Of a stretch of DNA of 64,000 nucleotides, positions 1 through 11,432 are shown in pieces. The first letter of the stretch is position 1; every line of letters starts with the position of its first letter. The position numbers and the translations under genes were made by a program. A model generated the notes under the pieces. The model was not told the DNA's origin. It saw only the letters and a list, made by a program, of their open reading frames with translations, and searched no databases. This DNA comes from Perkinsus marinus ATCC 50983 (Eukaryota; Perkinsozoa; Perkinsida; Perkinsidae): contig NW_003206506.1 of NCBI RefSeq assembly GCF_000006405.1, positions 219,900 to 283,899 of the forward strand, in the 5' to 3' direction.

Positions 1-166
1 AACTCGACCTACCTAACAATGGATGCTGCCCCCCAAGCAGCGTGTTTTTCTTCCTGGCCTCCTTTTCGAGATCAGCCTTGGCTTGTGATGCCGAGGTCGG
101 CAGAGTTTCCATGGGGACTGCCTCAGCGGCATTCACTTTGTTGGCCCTTCGACGTAAGAACCCCAT
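1..166 (-). CDS. N-terminal fragment of an unrecognised basic protein (runs off window)
   Basis: A reading frame starts at the ATG at 166-164 and stays open for about 55 codons to the window edge, too short for most ORF lists. It begins MGFLRRRANKVNAAEA and is rich in Lys, Arg and Ala, with a charged helical stretch around residues 30-43. I see no signal peptide or membrane segment and no family I recognise. It is divergent from the RNA-binding gene that starts near 318, so the roughly 150 bases between them probably carry both promoters. The fragment could contain an intron near its far end. Confidence is moderate because codon use looks protein-like but the frame is short. Confidence 0.5.
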   Translation of the reverse strand, partial: MGFLRRRANKVNAAEAVPMETLPTSASQAKADLEKEARKKNTLLGGQHPLLGRSS

Positions 167-317
167 ATTGATGAATTAGAGACGATGGAAATATTCTGAC
201 AGCAACTGTACGTCTCGAGCAAGAGGAATTCCAGACTACCCGAGGGAGCAAGATGCTCACCTACTTGAAATCTTAGCGGAGCGATGCTACTCTCATGAAG
301 AGCGCATTTTTACACGG

Positions 318-2603
318 ATGGCGGCGGCGGCACTGTAAGTCTACGTAGTATTATTAATTTGCATCCCTGCATCTGTATTCCCCTCCCCCTGTGGCCCTTA
401 TTGACGATTGACTAAAAGATCGTGACTGAAAGTATGAGAAGAGCATCATATCATGGCGATGGAGGCCCGGACCCCTACATCCCCCAAGATCGCCAACAGC
501 CACAGCATGGTAAACTATCGGCTCCCTCATCACCACTCCCCCTCTCAGCTTATGGTTGCCCACCTCCTTGTGCCGGCGGCCTTGGGGAGCCTAAACCCTT
601 CTTGCCTGATACAAGGTCTATGGACTCAGCCACCTTGGAGCAGGTAGTCGTACCATACGACGACCGTTTCACTCATGCTCGACCCTCTAGGTTGTTAACC
701 AACTTGTTGTAAATAGGCAGAAGCAAATGCAGAATGATGGAGCCAGTGGACATGTACGTCGCCGCCTTGGCCCCTTCTCTTGCTAGTATGTTCTTGTCAG
801 CTTCCCCCACTTGGACTGCCGAGTTTGCCCTCCAATGGGAACTCCATTGCTGCACCCTACAGTGGTCATTCTGGTGGAACCGAGGCCCAACATCAAGCCG
901 TGAGTTCATCTTACTAATAGCTATGGCTAGAGGCTCCCGCAGGTGCAGCATATCTACTCTCATTTGATTAATTACTTCAATTCGACACAAGCAGCTGCAG
1001 GAAAACTGTCAATGCCGTTCTCGGCGGTAAGTGCAAAGTCAGCCCATCCCCTCTATCGGGTGCCCTGTTATTCAGAGTGGCGGTGCCTATCCATTGGTAC
1101 CACACCTTCCAAACTTCTCGCAGGTAGTACAGCATAGTAGTAGTCTCCCTGCAGTATCCGTCGTTCCGTATCATTGCTACCTCAGATTGGCTTACCTCAA
1201 CAGCCCAGTGCGCCAGTTGTATCAGTGACTGTTGAGGGTGTTAACTTCAGCTACCAGCTAACAGAAGATGATCTACGGAAAGTATAAGTGCACCCTGATG
1301 GGCATCTCGAGCCAGTCTCCTCGGCTCAGGTTTTCTCTCGCTACGGTGAAGTTCGTGAGGTCACCGTTAACCCGGACGGAGGATCTGCGATTATTCGCTT
1401 CTCGACTATGCCCGAGGCGGAACACGCTGTCAGAGACTACACGGCAAGATGCTCAATGGGGTTCGAGGAAGCCTAAGTGTTCAGTGGTAGCTTTCCATAC
1501 CCTATCACCTGGCTCGAGAGTCATCTGTCAGGCACAATACCATGGGCGGCGAATCGTCGCCTATCATGTTGGACTTACCCCCACCAGCGTGGTTGCATCC
1601 ACCCCCGGCTCTTCATGGGGATAACAGAACATTCGTCCCTCCCCCGCCACCGCAAATCCCCACCAATATTCCTTCTGCTCCTCCTCCTCCCCCTCCGCCG
1701 CCACCACCACCACCACCACCGCCTGCCTCACCCGGGACCTCTAGGAACTATAACTACTCGCCCTCTATCGTGCCTTATCATGATGCTGGTATGGATGTTG
1801 GTGGTAGAATCAGGAAGTACACGTGTCGGTTCGAGATTGGTATTGAGAATGATAGAGAGTTCCACGTGGCCAGGCGACTGATTGGACAGAAAGGCGCTAA
1901 TATGAAGAGGATAGTCAAACTTTCTGACGCCAAGCTCCGTCTACGCGGTAGAGGTTCGGGCTTCCTTGAGGGCACTGCTAAGCAGGAGTCCAATGAGCCG
2001 CTGCATATGTGTATCTCTTGTAAGGATCCAGAAGGGTGAGCAGACCATCCAGTTCATACGAGTTCCGACATGTCCTGGTGTAGGTACAGAATCGCGGTGT
2101 CGGAGATGCGTATGTTGTTGGAGCATGTGTATGATGAATATCGTCATTTCTGTAAGGAGAGGAACATTCCTTATCCCGAGGACCTCGAGGTCCTCGTCAA
2201 AGAACTCCCTCTGGTCTCGAGCCCTAGAGCCCCTCCTGATGCATCGCCGGTTTCGGGAATAGGGGCGCATGAGAGGAGACGTTATGGGCGCCAGCAGAGT
2301 GGCTACTCATCTTATGAAGGGGGTGGACATGGTGAGCTATGGAGTGGTGGTGAGTTCCATCCTATATTTGGGCCAAGCTACGGAGGAGACGCTGATCATT
2401 TTGAGATGCCACCTGGCATGCCATCTGTTGAGGAGATTGAGCGTCTTATCGAGGAGAGGAACAACGCTAGGAGGGTGTGCAACTTCAAGGAGGCTGATAG
2501 AATTAGAGACCTACTTAGGGCTAATGGGATTGGACTCATGGATGAACCTGGTGGTCGTGGCAAAGGGTCTGAGGTCACCACTTGGAGGTTCTGGCGTCAA
2601 TAG
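318..2603 (+). CDS. RRM + polyproline + KH RNA-binding protein with a CysRS-like C-terminal tail
   Basis: A multi-exon gene. The first exon may be the short ATG GCG GCG run at 318-334, spliced to ATG AGA AGA at 434; otherwise the start is 434. A low-complexity N-terminus (Gln, Pro, Ser, Gly) leads into an RRM (about 1210-1490: RNP2-like VSVTVEGVNF, RNP1-like strand SAIIRFS), a run of about 15 prolines (1680-1725), a KH domain with its GxxG loop (LIGQKGANMKRIV, about 1875-1920), and a tail EEIERLIEERNNARRVCNF..ADRIRDLL..GIGLMDE (2430-2550). That tail resembles the end of cysteinyl-tRNA synthetase without its catalytic domain. Visible introns include 900-942, 1021-1069, 1289-1336 and 2036-2083. 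The RRM frame shifts by one base near 1436: the end of the RRM reads on as LHGKMLNGVRGSLSVQW in another frame. A single missing base or assembly error is the likely cause. Likely role: RNA binding, target unknown. Confidence 0.8.
1434..1440 (+). other. One-base frame break inside the RRM of the RRM/KH gene
   Basis: Upstream of this point the RRM reads in one frame through MPEAEHAVRD. Downstream, the expected last helix and strand (LHGKMLNGVRGSLSVQW) lie in the next frame, continue into the intron at about 1492-1529, and then join the polyproline exon in frame. No GT-AG intron of normal size reconciles the two frames without deleting RRM core. One extra base in GAGACTAC would restore a textbook RRM. 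An assembly error seems likelier than a pseudogene because all later exons stay open for more than 300 codons. Confidence 0.65.
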
Positions 2604-4698
2604 TAATACCATTATAGTTCTCATCATGTTACATCGATATGCAAGGCTACCTCCTACGACTCTTTTTCATCGACACTTGAATGTCCCTTTTGCATTAGTT
2701 AACGTCCACCATCACTGCTGCTATTGTTGAAGTCGTGGTAGCCCAACCGCCTCGGCGTGAGCTTAGGCACTTTGAACTGCAAGCAATTTCAACAACTAAC
2801 ATCGCTATAGAGAAGCAGCCCCTTCAATTTGGTTTTCTGCACCATCGAGCGTCGCTCCTCTAGTCAATGTGTCCAACCCAATAACTTTCCCGCGTAGATG
2901 TACATGGCAGTGCTCAAATCCTCTGCCTCAATTACTGTGACCTGCTTGGTAGACTGCTTGTCATGATGCATCAACAACGTGTTACTTCTAGGTCTGTTAT
3001 CCATACTTTTGCAATATTGATATCAATTTCCTATGCTTGGGGGCATAGTAATACGAATACCCAATTCTATTGCTTGCAGTATCATGTCTGTTCTTGCACG
3101 CAAGTGGTGACGGAATAGGCGTAGGCTTGGGATGAGGTTCGGGTTTCGTAGCCGTCACTGATGGTTATCAAACATTATCGCTTTTATTGTCACTACTATT
3201 ATCACCACCACTACTGCATATAACTTGAAAACATTCCAGACCGCCCCTCTCGAATTTTGTCTGATACTCTTCTGGTCGTCTACTTAGTCTTTATGGTCGT
3301 CATTAGATTCAACTAATTAGAATTACAGGCTCTACCGGGCACTAGAAGCAAGAGCAGCCCTCGGTAATACTATACCTTCATGTCTTGGCTCCCTACAAGG
3401 GTTTACTACTCCCTAGCGCATCCCCTTGGAGTGGCTGTATGCATATTACGCCTAAAGAGCCCCAGCGGTATAAGATGGTGGACGTGGTGGTTACTTGAGT
3501 TCAAGTCACTTCCTATGTGATGATGACTGGCCAGCAGTGCCACCGAATATCTCTGTTTGTTTATATGCTCTTACTTTTCAGCATAAGCCTTATTGCGTTC
3601 AGAGTGAGGGGATATCGATCAAATGCAGCGCCAACTCGCCTGGCAATTCCGAGGCCCATCGCAGTGCTTCTCGCTTGATGGTTTGCTCGATACCGCGGGC
3701 AAGTGTGAACTAACAACTACATCGAGCATTTCTCGGATCAGCAGTTCCTTGCAATAGTTTAGCTTCACCGGTAGACAATTTAGGTTGGGTTGGAAATTTC
3801 CCACTAGGTCCTTCGTGAACTGAGGGTTGGTACCAGACGAGATCGAGGTCTGTAGCTGACCAGCGCGACCATGGAGTCGTACACTTGAATGTGACAACTT
3901 CAAGTGAGGTACCCTAGAGGAAATTGGCATTGTATGTAGATGGTGAGAGTCGCATGCTGGTCCTACTATGGGACACTCTTAACAAGTCGTAGCTCATCTT
4001 TATGTCGCAAACGGCGAGAGCCCGGCCGCAGTCCAGGGTGTGAGCAGCGACGTGGCTGGTTCGGCTACTCACCTCTGAAGTGGCCAGGTTGTTTTTGGAG
4101 GGGACGATGATACTGTATGATCTCTCAAGAAGGATGCAGTCTATCTCTCGTTGTTATAGCAATGACGCGTCGGTCCAATATGCCCGTTTGAAGGGAAGTG
4201 CTCCACGACGCAAAACTGGAAGTAGCGAGGGGTAGGGTATGCAGACAACCTCCTATGGGAGCGAGGAGGTGTCGGTTCCTCATCCGTGTACTCCACGAAA
4301 TGTGCTCGCTTGCGATGGTGACACGGTACAAGATGCAGCGACTGATTAGCAAGCTGTCCAGGGTCAAGTGGGAACTAGTGATGATAGGTGACTCTGCATG
4401 CACTGCTTTATTGTCTCCAATCTCCTTGCTGTTCATGCCATAATCAGACAAACCCGCAAACGGCAACTGATGGATATAATATGCTCGGCTGAGTTCCAAA
4501 TGTACGGCGTAGGCTAGACACTCTGTTAGCATGTAGTCATTACTGGCTCCTCTTTTATCATGTGGTATGCGTTTAAGTTCTCTACATGTATTTGTGTAAC
4601 ACCATGGTGTTTCAAGCATCTCGGCCATCCCTCCTGCGTTGTTTGTGTGATCGACAAGTTCAATTTAGGATTGTTTTATCATTCCACTCAGAGAGGCC
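2604..4698. other. 2.1 kb without a recognisable gene
   Basis: No conserved protein was found on either strand. Several open stretches occur, such as 4125-4628 on the minus strand (167 codons) and 3619-3930 on the minus strand, where short pieces look protein-like. None shows a recognisable domain, and neighbouring frames cannot be joined through convincing short introns. The stretch may hold a fast-evolving or decayed gene on the minus strand around 3.6-3.9 kb. Confidence 0.4.
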
Positions 4699-6606
4699 AT
4701 GCACCTCTCCCAGAGTAGATACCGAGTACGTGATCTGCCGTGGAAGGTCCCTCCTTCTGAAGAGGAAGTATCTCCATCAGCAGTGCCACCATCAGCAGGC
4801 TCCGGTGTCCCTGCCGAGTCGCTATGGCCACCTGACTGGCCCGAACGCCACGCCTTCCCATCGGCCCCACCTGGCAGTCTACAGAGGACTGTTGTTTCCA
4901 GCAGTAGGATGAAGGGCTGTATTGTCACTCAGGAGCTGCGAGAGGTGAACATTCGGCAATTGTTCGAGGCATGCTACTCCGACAGATATGCTCTTGCCCG
5001 CCGCCTATCAAAGCGACTAGACTATGCTCTATAGCAGAGCTCTCACCGGAGTCCTCTGAGCCTAGCAGCTACCAGGAACCCATCCCGTTACTGCTAACCC
5101 GTCCCGCTGATCCAGCTGAACTATCGACCTCAAGTTCGTCCACCTCCAACGGTGACACACGTGGCACTCGGCCAGCCATGTTGCCCTTCAAGCGGAGGAT
5201 CATTGATGAGAGGGTAGGGATCTCCAAGGACGCCCCCCGCAGACTGCAGTGGTTTCTGAAGTACGTATACTGTCTCTGCTCGTATTCTGTTCAACGTGTT
5301 CACCTTGACAGTTTGCCCAATGGATTCAGCAATAACCTGGCGTTCCAGAGCGCTGGACAGGCACTTGATGAGCCCATCGTGCCCTTGAAGCGGCCATCAA
5401 GGAAGGGGCGTAAGAGGCCTCATGTCGACTATCCTGCCACTCATGCAAACACAGAAGGTAACTGCACACGACTGCTCAGCTGCTCGAGAGGTTGCTCCTA
5501 GGTATACCTCTGATACCGAGCGCAAAGGTCTCCGTAGGGCCGGGGGCTATAGGTGGTCATGTTCACTGCATTTTACTGCTCATAGTCTACTACTCCAATT
5601 CAGTGCCGACCACTAATGGGTACAGAGTACTCGACAGACTCCCTCCTCTCGACCTAAGTGGCCAATGCGTGTTGCTTCTTGGTATGGTCTATGCCAATGA
5701 GAAACGGCGGGAATGGTAACGATCAGCATGATGTTGTCTGTCGTTGGAGTGTGCTCCTTCAGTGAAGGCCAAGGCATGCGCGATACTAAGAGAATTGTAG
5801 CGTTGGAAAAGGAATTCGATTGCCGTGTCTTCACGGTGGATAAGACTCATCCAGAGCGGGTGAGCAGAACGCCTTCTCTTTCGTCCATGTTGGCTCCTTA
5901 GGTCGGCTATGTCACCGACAATGTCCTGCGACACATTCAGAGCAACTTCAATGACCCCAGACGGATGCTCAGCTCCTTCCAACAGGCATGGGGGAAAGAG
6001 GTGAATTCCTCTCAGTGAATTGTCATCTCGGAATGTCCTCTTAGGGTCGTCAGCAGTTTCGCTTAGTCGCTCTGGACTACTTCAGGAGTCCAGCCGGATG
6101 GTCCGAAACGAAGTAGTATTATATACTTATCCTCATTATAGGTCATAACCTCTGTAGTTGGAGCAAAGCGTTCTTTGACCATACCCTACCAGCCCTCTGT
6201 ACAGAAGGATGGATGCCCGACGACGGCCGCTTGATACTGCCTAACACTACTTGCACCATGGATGGTATCCGAGCTTCTGAGGACCTGCAAGCCTGCTTCA
6301 ATGTACATCCACCTTCCCATCCGATCGACCATGTTGTTGTCCTCAGGTAGCGGTACTCCAGGACCCTGATGATAACCCGCTCTGGGCCGCTACAAGAACG
6401 CTGGAGGCCCACGGGACGTAAGTCCCCTTCCTGCTTATTGCGCTCGCGAGGATGGTCATCTGCACGTCGCCTTCAGACTCTATAGTATGAGCGGTCACTA
6501 TACTAACGATACCGAGCGGAGGCACTTGGACGAGCTAGCGCCCTTCATCCAGCTCACTCCCATACCTGGTATGTCTGGGTCGAAGATGAAGAGGAATGGT
6601 GATTGA
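4699..6606 (+). CDS. Unrecognised protein with a methyltransferase-like (Rossmann) core
   Basis: The ATG at 4699 opens a Ser/Pro-rich N-terminal region of about 110 codons. At least seven exons follow, joined by short GT-AG introns (for example 5261-5310, 5552-5602, 5718-5765, 5859-5900 and 6000-6044). The downstream part reads as a globular protein: VLLLGMVYANEKRRE, then RIVALEKEFDCRVFTVD, QQFRLVALDYFRSPAGW, and FFDHTLPALCTEGWMPDDGR followed by LILPNTT. The alternation of hydrophobic strands with an acidic strand end (FTVD, VALDYF) resembles a class I SAM-dependent methyltransferase or related Rossmann fold, but I cannot name a family and no exact glycine-rich SAM motif is certain. A basic cluster near 5390-5425 (KRPSRKGRKRP) could be a nuclear targeting signal. 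The frame ends at the TGA at 6604-6606. Confidence 0.6.
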
Positions 6607-6916
6607 CGCTCACCTGCGGGCCCGTGTACGATTCCCTCCGTAATCGCTGGCCTTCTCTTGTCAATACATCGCGCATCTCTTGTATCGAGTCACAAGTTTG
6701 TATTAAGTCCATAGTACATTATTACAACAGTTTCTCGCCCATCTTACTTCGATTGGGATGTTGAGTCACAATCAATTGCGATAAGAGTCAGTCGTAGTTG
6801 GGAGCTCAGTGGTGAATCCGTTCCACCAGGCGGGGTCTCCCTTTCGCTCCTAACTCCACTGATCAGTCAGGCGTGGTGCCAGCTAGTATAATTATTGTTG
6901 AGTATCCGTGACGGAT

Positions 6917-7314
6917 ATGGCTAGATTGGAGCCCAGCGAACTCTATGTGGCGCCGACCCACAAAGAGAAAGATATTGAAAGACGTTGGTCGCTGAGGAAG
7001 TCCGGAATTCTCTGTGATTGGAATGCGAGAGTGAGATGAGGCCACAGTGGCTACCAGGCGTCTCCGAGGAGATGAGGCTACCAGGCCACAGTGTTTTGGC
7101 GGTGTCAATCGATGAGCATAAAACAATAATAGTTGCTGAGATGAATGGTTCAGAAGGGACGCGTTACTCGACGCACGGCATCCTCGATGTGACAGAGAAG
7201 ACTTATCGATTGTGTTGTTTGTTTTTGTCATGTATACGATTGATTATGATGCTGTTCTGGACAGTTTCATTCCGCGTTAGGGCGTCGTTCGTTCCGCTAT
7301 CTCGGGCTGACTAA
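6917..7314 (+). CDS. Candidate small gene, function unknown
   Basis: An ATG at 6917 opens a protein-like frame, MARLEPSELYVAP..KEKDIERRWSLRKSGILCDW, which meets a stop near 7037 just after an AGAGTGAG donor-like site. A second open stretch (about 7055-7314) reads VSEEMRLPGHSVLAVSIDEH and then continues to a hydrophobic end. The two may be exons of one gene, but the phases do not join cleanly with the splice sites I can see. No family is recognised. The short duplicated phrase around the junction (gatgaggc..accaggc, twice within 45 bases) may reflect a small local duplication. Confidence 0.3.
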
Positions 7315-9166
7315 TATGGCAAACACTCCGCTTATATGAAACGTCACTTATATCAACACATTGTTTCTCAATGGAATCTCCTGTAGGAACGAACTTCCCC
7401 ACTTGCATCTTCGCTCCCTCCTCTGAAGGCTCCTCTAAGAGGAGTCCTCTTTCATCAAGTCGCTCAGTGTTGATCCATCACCCCTGACTATGGAATTTTC
7501 GCCCGCTACTGGGTTTTCTCTTACGTCCGAACATCTAGTTGTTCCTTCGCCTCTCCTGCGGTCAGCGTCTTGGTCGGTGAGAGAAGGAAGTTGCCACACC
7601 ACACGCAGTAGTCTGATACCCAACGAGTTCCCGGCCTCTCAGGGCCTCCCTGAGTCGCGGGGTCGGCTTATGACACTTCCAACACTCACACGCCTCGATG
7701 CCGCTTAGCTCATTGCTTTGGGGGGACGATGATACATCCATCAGTGGGGAATAAACTATTTGAAAATACGCAGTCTGGTCCCCGATGTTCTGCTTCCAAG
7801 CAGAGCATAGTTGATCTCAATTGATCGAGCTGTTGTTCATAGGGATCCCTGTGTGTTTATGCGGTAATTTGAAATTCGCTCTATCATGTCGGGACAGATA
7901 TGTGAGCATCATTCAAGATCTTTACGTGTCCTGTGTGCTGATTAGTCTGCTATGGCTATAAGTGTATCGTTATTGTCCTACATGTGGTACTTCCCCTTGT
8001 AGGCATAATAGGAGCCCGGTGAGACATCTATGAAGCTGTCAGAGGTTAGGGGTCCATCTAAAAACGCAGCGCCGTAAACTAGTGAGAGCTTTCTCATTCT
8101 ATCTCACCGCCGCAGTCGCGCTACACGCGGGGTTCACTAACTCATAAATTGTTATCCTAAATAGGATAATGAACATGATTGCCATGTTGTGTCTTATTGC
8201 CGCCGTGAAACGCTCACACCACAATTTGCGTTAGTTGCCTATAAACAATTATTATATGAGCCCACGTTACATGGGCCACGTATATCCAGGATGAAACAAC
8301 ACTCAGTGGTCCTACACTAGCAAGATCACTGCGAACCAAACAGTTATGGATATCTACATATTCAAAAGGGCTTTCTTCAATTCGAGAGCACGACTATAGA
8401 CTACGGAACGCTTCTAAAGCTTTGTCAATCGATTAAAGTTGTTATAATGTTGATATTACTCAAAGTTGCCTACCGAACTCTCAAAATATGAAGGCGTTGA
8501 AAATATCACTTTGCATAACGATTTGGTTCACACTGTAGAGGCAACCCATGCACACTACGTAGTCTACACAGATTAGAGTGAAAATTTCTCCGGCCCATCT
8601 GCTCGAGCACTTCATAACTCGAAGAAACCCTATTCGATTGACAAGGGGTTCAGCAAGCTTCGAAGGAGTCCAATAGAATACTACGCCAGGCTCACGATCC
8701 CCCGTGTCACCACCAGCTGGCGGGCGTGTCTCATACTGCCCACGCCGGAGCCTACTGATCACTATTAGTGTCATTCGTATAGGTCCGCTGCATAACGTTG
8801 ACACCAAGGTCAGGAGCTGGTCCTTGCAGCCACCTCTACGACGGAGCGTCTCAAGAACGCTCCCATGCATATCGAGGCAGCGGCATTGATACTGCAGTGG
8901 ATGAATAGCCACCGCCGCTGTCAGTAGGACCATCTGGCCTATGATTCCATGCTTGCTGGTGGCTATAACTCTTGCCAAGTATTATAGTCATAGCTGTTGG
9001 CCATCACTGAGTCCCACTCATGGGAGTCGCTCTGTTTGTCTGATCAACAACTACAGTGGTTAGCAACTCGATGAGAGCGAGAGGCACCCAGTTCCTGGCA
9101 AACTCGACGCGGAAGGTTTTGCAAGGAAAGCAAGGAAATGGTACGAACTCTGCAATGACAGCGCCC
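7315..9166. other. Gene-poor stretch with only weak open frames
   Basis: The longest frames are 7490-7708 (+, 72 codons, Ser-rich) and 8481-8978 (-, 165 codons). Neither has a recognisable motif, and the second lacks the residue bias of a clear protein. A Ser/Arg-rich stretch beginning MESPVGTNF at 7372 could be an exon leading into the 7490 frame. I see no tRNA, rRNA or transposon signature. Confidence 0.35.
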
Positions 9167-10230
9167 TTAGGGACAAATATACATCCGTGATCGAGCTGCT
9201 GATGTTAATTCTCGGTTGATGAAAGCAAGCAGTAGACCAGACAACGATGATCTCTGTGAAGGACTGAGGGGCGTGAGGGACCTCTCCGGAGACTCATCGC
9301 TAGATACCACCATGTCGCCGGCAGGAGCCTCCTCGTTTATAGATGAAGTGGGTAAATTCTGAAAGATAAGCCATAGCTAAAAACTTCATACGAGCCTCCT
9401 ACTTCCTCAGCCATGGGCTCGCGGTCTCCTCGAGGCCGCTTCGAACCTCGAGGGTGACATGCCCTGCCAGCACGGCCCGATGAGCTGCTATTGCTGCTAC
9501 TGGTAGTAGCCTTCGCGGCAACCGTAGATGATGCCCGTAATTTCTCCTGCAGAGCTCGCATTCTTTCACTCATACGGACAGCAGGATCCTTCGGCCTTCC
9601 ATGTTTCGGGTGAGGCTTTGATGGAAGCGGTCGGGGTTCCGGCAGCGGCTCCAACTCCCGCTCCGTCGCCCTGACCTCAGTCGTTGACCGGTCAACCGAT
9701 AAGCATAAAGGACGACCAGGTGGCAACGGCGGACCTGGGCCACTGTGCAGCGGTGTGCTGGCTTCAGCAAAATGTTGTTTGCGGCGTGACGCCATTGGCA
9801 ACCGTCTCGGTATGCACGGCTCTTCTGGTGCAGTTAGATCTACTAACTGAGGTGTTGGTCGAGGAGGAGATCGTGGGGTGATCGGCAATGCCTTAGGGAG
9901 TAGATCGCCGTGATTGCCAGCGTACCATGCATAAGCAGGACTTGCTGGGGGCCCAGTGGTAGACCGGGAGGATGCGGATGTAGAACCACCTCGTGCCAGA
10001 GGAGGCAGTGGTCGCCATGTTGCCTGGACAACTCTGCCGGCCTTGGGAACAGCTGCTCCTCCCAGACCACCACGTAATGCTAATGGCTTCGGTGATGCCA
10101 TTCTACCTCCTCGGCCTCGTGGAACCGCTCCAAAGGAAGGTCGGCCGGTAAGTCCACCTCGGAGGGTTCGGGTAGAGCCTCGACCCGCAGTAGAGGAGTA
10201 TCCGCCTCTCCTTGGAGGACCGGCATTCAT
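9167..10230 (-). CDS. Basic, disordered RG/Pro/Ser-rich protein, probably nuclear
   Basis: The ATG at 10230 starts a Gly/Arg/Pro-rich chain (MNAGPPRRGGYSSTAGRG) that is open for nearly 290 codons. It has RG and RGG dipeptides in the first 60 residues, a Pro-rich middle, a charged helical stretch VRMSERMRALQEKLR near residue 225, a Ser/Asn run, and a basic nuclear-signal-like cluster GSKRPRGDREP. A 44-base GT-AG intron after MAEE (about 9352-9395) leads to an acidic Ser-rich last exon (VSSDESPERSLTPL) that stops at 9167-9169. An alternative last exon (frame FVPFPCFPCKTFRVEF, about 9040-9150) also looks protein-like, so the C-terminus is unsure. RGG-rich chains often bind RNA, but no folded domain is visible and no function can be assigned. 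Confidence 0.6.
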
Positions 10231-11432
10231 TCAACCAAGCCTAGGCGGCAATAAGCAAGTCCACAATAATAATACTGCTCAACAGCCGCTATGTTGAATA
10301 AACCAAAGCCGCGACTTCAAAATAGAAACTTCTGTGTGGCAGAGTTGTCCTCAATCCACGAATGCCCCCAGCGATCCCTTCCATGACCTGCATGTGCCCC
10401 ATAGGAAACTGTGCTATGGGGGACAACCAGCGGTGGGAGCAATACCGCTCTCCTCGGAACGTACCAAGTATACCGAATATATCGTCGCTGCCCTCCGCTC
10501 TGCAAGCCGAGTCTGGGTTGGCAGGTCACTCATAGAACATCCGAAACACCTAAAGGCCGAGGACCTCCTAACTCGGCAGTGGTTATATTCTTCTCGCAAA
10601 GAATTCCATACAGGACATAGTGTAGGAGCGGGCGTCATTCGAAAGCCTCTCTAAATTTTCCTTTGAGGAGTGAAGTGCGGCTTGTGAGGTAGGAATAAGC
10701 TGCAGAGCTTCTCATCAAAGAGCTCGCCTCCTCACCGTTTCTCAGCCGCTACGACTTTGGGGAGTTAGTGGACTGTCCATCTCTAACCATCTGGTTCATA
10801 CTTATCGAATTTTCGTGAATCACATTTACCAGAAAGCAACCGACGACATGCATGATCATCCTCAGATGAGCTGGAGCCGCTGGAGGAAGGACGCCTCCCT
10901 TAAAGGACGCCTCGAGCCGGGAGTACCGGCGTGACGCCGGCGACGTCCCCCGGAAAGCACACAGTTCCGGTGGAAGCCGGTAACATGGGGCTCTACGTCA
11001 TTTATGATTCGAAGTTCGTCCAGCTGACGAGCCACGCCGAGTGCCCAGAACGCTCAGGCCAGATTCGCTATCGGTATGCTGAGTAAGACATGAACTATGA
11101 AGGGATAATCGGTGATATCTCAGTACAGTCCAAAGTTCGAGGCACAGTCGAGCTCGTAGACCTGGGAGGCTGACAAGGAACAACGTGATGAGTAGTATGA
11201 GGCCCAGATAATACCCGAGACCATCGCTGTTGGCTGCAATAGCCGTATTCAACACCAATTGTTGCTCCAAGGCCTGGCAATACGTAGGGAGGCGGAGGGC
11301 ACTACCCTGCTGGATTTAAGGAGTACATCATACCATACTTCCAAGAAAACATTCCCACGAGACCCCGCGTAAAGTCCACAGAAAATGTTGAGATATCTCG
11401 AAACGTTCGACACATGGCTGACCGACAGCATG
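10231..11432. other. Intergenic stretch with short open frames and a GC-rich structured patch
   Basis: Overlapping open frames occur at 10317-10654 on both strands, but none has a recognisable domain. From about 10.87 to 10.98 kb the sequence turns GC-rich and full of short inverted repeats, listed separately. The frames at 10998-11494 on the minus strand are shadows or 3' sequence of the bL12 gene. Confidence 0.4.
10917..10980. other. GC-rich patch of stacked short hairpins
   Basis: Within about 60 bases there are three inverted repeats: CCGGCG-TGA-CGCCGG (10926-10940), CCGGAA..TTCCGG (10950-10955 with 10965-10970), and CCGG..CCGG (10967-10970 with 10977-10980), the last competing with the second. 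Local GC content is well above the surroundings. It could be a structured non-coding RNA, a terminator-like element downstream of the bL12 gene, or chance. No known RNA family is recognised. Confidence 0.4.

Noticed and set aside
4125-4628. 167-codon minus-strand ORF
   Set aside because: No recognisable motif, composition is not protein-like throughout, and no adjoining exon. A long open frame can occur by chance in a 2 kb spacer.
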